In this document: piece after piece, positions 62,423 to 64,000 of the stretch
How positions within the stretch are numbered: position 1 is the stretch's first letter
Layout of the letters: the number at the start of each line of letters is the position of its first letter
From: Halococcus saccharolyticus DSM 5350
GTDB taxonomy: Archaea; Halobacteriota; Halobacteria; Halobacteriales; Halococcaceae
Reading direction: 5' to 3'
DNA: 64,000 nucleotides
NCBI RefSeq assembly: GCF_000336915.1
Contig: NZ_AOMD01000005.1
Location: 39,298 to 103,297, forward strand
Notes under the pieces: generated by a model
Databases searched by the model: none
The model's input: the letters and a program-made list of their open reading frames with translations, nothing else
Told to the model about the DNA's origin: nothing
Position numbers and translations under genes: made by a program

Positions 62423-63980
62423 ATGGGAATCGAAACCATCGAATCCGACGAACTCGACGTGGAATCGGTGCTCGGCTCGGCGGTCGAGCGCCGCGAGGAC
62501 CCCTCGCTCATCACGGGCGAGGCCGAGTACACCGACGATATCCAGCGGCCGAACATGGCCCACATGGCCGTATTGCGGAGTCAGTACGGCCATGCGACGA
62601 TCGGCGATGTCGACACCAGCGACGCCGAAGAAATGGACGGGGTGATCGGCGTCTACACCGCCGACGATCTCGACGTTCCCGGCGAGATCCCCGTCGGCTG
62701 GCTGCTCGACAGTCTTGAGACGCCGGTCCATCCACTTCTCGCGGGCGAAACTGCGCGGTATCAGGGTGACGGGATCGCCGTGGTCGTCGCCGAGGAGCGC
62801 TACATCGCGAGTGACGCGGTCGACGCCATCGACGTCGACTACGACCGCCAGGATGCAGTCATCGACCCGAAGGAGGCCGTCGAGGACGGTGCGCCGGTCG
62901 TCCACGACGACCTCGACGACAACACCGCCTTCGACTGGGAGATCGGTGATGCGGATGCTACCGACGACGCGTTCGACGACGCGGCCCACACCGCCGAGGT
63001 CGATCTGACGAACCAGCGACTGATCCCGAACGCGATGGAGCCGCGGGCGACGGTGGCGGAGTACAAACCCGGTACCGAAGAACTGGAGGTTCACATGACC
63101 TCACAGAACCCCCATCTCCACCGCCAGCTCATGTCGGGAGTGCTCGACGTCCCCGAGCACAAGATCCACATCGTCGCACCCGACGTGGGCGGCGGGTTCG
63201 GCTCGAAGATCCACCACTACCCCGACGAGGCGCTCGCGTCGTGGTGTGCGATGGAGACCGGGCGGCCCGTGAAGTGGACCGCCACGCGGACCGAGACCTA
63301 CCTCACCGACGCCCACGGCCGCGATCACATCACCCACGGCGAACTCGCGATGGACGAGGAAGGAACGATCACCGGGATGCGCGTGAAGACCTACGCAGGG
63401 ATGGGCGCGTACCTCTCGACGTTCGCACCCGCCGTGCCGACGTATCTCTATGGGACGCTGCTCTCGGGGCAGTACGACATCCCAGCGATCCACTGCAACG
63501 TGGTCGGCGCGTTCACCAACGGCGCACCCGTCGACGCCTATCGCGGGGCTGGCCGTCCCGAAGCGCTGTACGTCGTCGAGCGGCTGATAACCCTCGGCGC
63601 GCGCGAGATGGGGATGGACCCCGCGGAATTCAGACGCCAGAATTTCGTTCCCGACGACGACTTCCCTCACCAGACGCCGGTGGCAGTGGAGTACGACAGC
63701 GGGAACTACGAACCGGCGCTCGACAAGGCGTTGAAAGCTGTGGGCTACGACGACCTCCGGGAGCGTCAGGAAGAGCTCCGCGAGGAAGGACGGTATCTCG
63801 GGATCGGACTTTCGAGCTACATCGAGGCGTGTGGGCTCGCGCCATCCGAACTCGCCGGCCAGCTCGGTGCGCAGGCCGGCCTCTGGGAATCGGGGCTCGT
63901 TCGGGTCCATCCCACCGGGAAGGTCACGGCGTTCTGTGGCACCTCGGGCCACGGCCAGGGCCACGAGACCACCTACGCCC
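62423..63980 (+). CDS. Molybdopterin-binding large subunit, xanthine oxidase/CO dehydrogenase family, 3' truncated
   Basis: About 519 residues visible; the family is usually near 780. The N-terminal domain begins after RREDPSLITGEAEYTDDIQR, and the molybdopterin-binding parts are SQNPHLHRQLMSGVL, PDVGGGFGSKIHHYPDEALA and APVDAYRGAGRPEA. The loop AYRGAGR belongs to form II or aldehyde/xanthine oxidising enzymes; true CO dehydrogenase has a Cys-containing AYxCSFR loop, so CO oxidation is unlikely. From base 63981 the sequence is adapter, and the last seven codons read PVSYTHL. The real C-terminus is lost. Confidence 0.88.
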
Positions 63981-64000
63981 CTGTCTCTTATACACATCTC
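63981..64000. other. Nextera transposase adapter contamination
   Basis: CTGTCTCTTATACACATCTC is the 19-base mosaic end used in Nextera libraries plus the next adapter base. It is not genomic. It adds PVSYTHL to the large subunit in one direction and MCIRDR to a false ORF on the other strand. The true contig ends at 63980. Confidence 0.97.

Noticed and set aside
62423..63980. Annotation of the large subunit as carbon monoxide dehydrogenase
   Set aside because: The active site loop is AYRGAGR and lacks the cysteine of AYxCSFR, so CO oxidation is not supported.
63101..63997. A 298-residue ORF on the minus strand starting MCIRDR
   Set aside because: Its start lies in the sequencing adapter, and it is antisense to a well-supported molybdoenzyme large subunit.

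Overview
The window is haloarchaeal chromosomal DNA. It has high GC coding sequence, very acidic proteins, archaeal ribosomal and RNA polymerase subunit genes (rps13-rps4-rps11-rpoD ... rpoN-rpoK-eno-rps2), AT-rich TATA elements about 25-30 bases before start codons, a Haloferax-type glucose dehydrogenase with the halophile-specific Asp38, twin-arginine signal peptides on secreted enzymes, and UPF0058 and UspA family proteins. The genus cannot be fixed from sequence alone; Halococcus-like haloarchaea are a reasonable guess. The last 20 bases (63981-64000) are Nextera transposase adapter, so the final coding sequence is cut by an assembly artefact.

Layout. 1-1326: end of a betaine/choline-type ABC importer. 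1360-4765: a small zinc ribbon protein and menaquinone genes menF-menD. 5126-5691: a ribbon-helix-helix regulator and UPF0058. 5929-8042: a DoxX, VOC and flavin reductase operon facing an HxlR regulator, with repeated GGTATC operators between them. 8054-9088: tyrS. 9615-19341: a GH3 glycosidase, UspA, and a complete oligopeptide-type ABC importer (SBP, two permeases, two ATPases). 19393-20552: a small membrane protein and a HEAT-repeat protein. 20649-39360: a sugar catabolism block with two Gfo/Idh oxidoreductases, an NAD epimerase, a TIM-barrel isomerase, PEP carboxylase, aldehyde dehydrogenase, two IclR regulators, a galactonate dehydratase relative, RidA, a PIG-L deacetylase, a SelA-like PLP enzyme, an AGE epimerase, glucose dehydrogenase and a GNAT. 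39991-49192: five secreted chitin-binding proteins in a row, four with GH18 catalytic domains. 49328-51996: two uncharacterised CxCxxC proteins around a broken sugar ABC ATPase. 52339-53406: mrp. 53653-59796: the tRNA-Ser, ribosomal, RNA polymerase and enolase operon. 59868-63980: moeA and a CO-dehydrogenase-like molybdoenzyme operon.

How it may work together (inference). The secreted chitinases would release chitooligosaccharides. The importer at 13-19 kb and the GH3 enzyme could take up and trim them, and the PIG-L enzyme, related to archaeal diacetylchitobiose deacetylases, could remove acetyl groups. Glucose dehydrogenase could oxidise the free amino sugar to an aldonate, and the SelA-like PLP enzyme with RidA could eliminate ammonia to give a 2-keto-3-deoxy acid. 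This would be a non-phosphorylated, Entner-Doudoroff-like route for chitin amino sugars. I know of no described pathway with exactly this gene set, and it is the most interesting hypothesis in the window.
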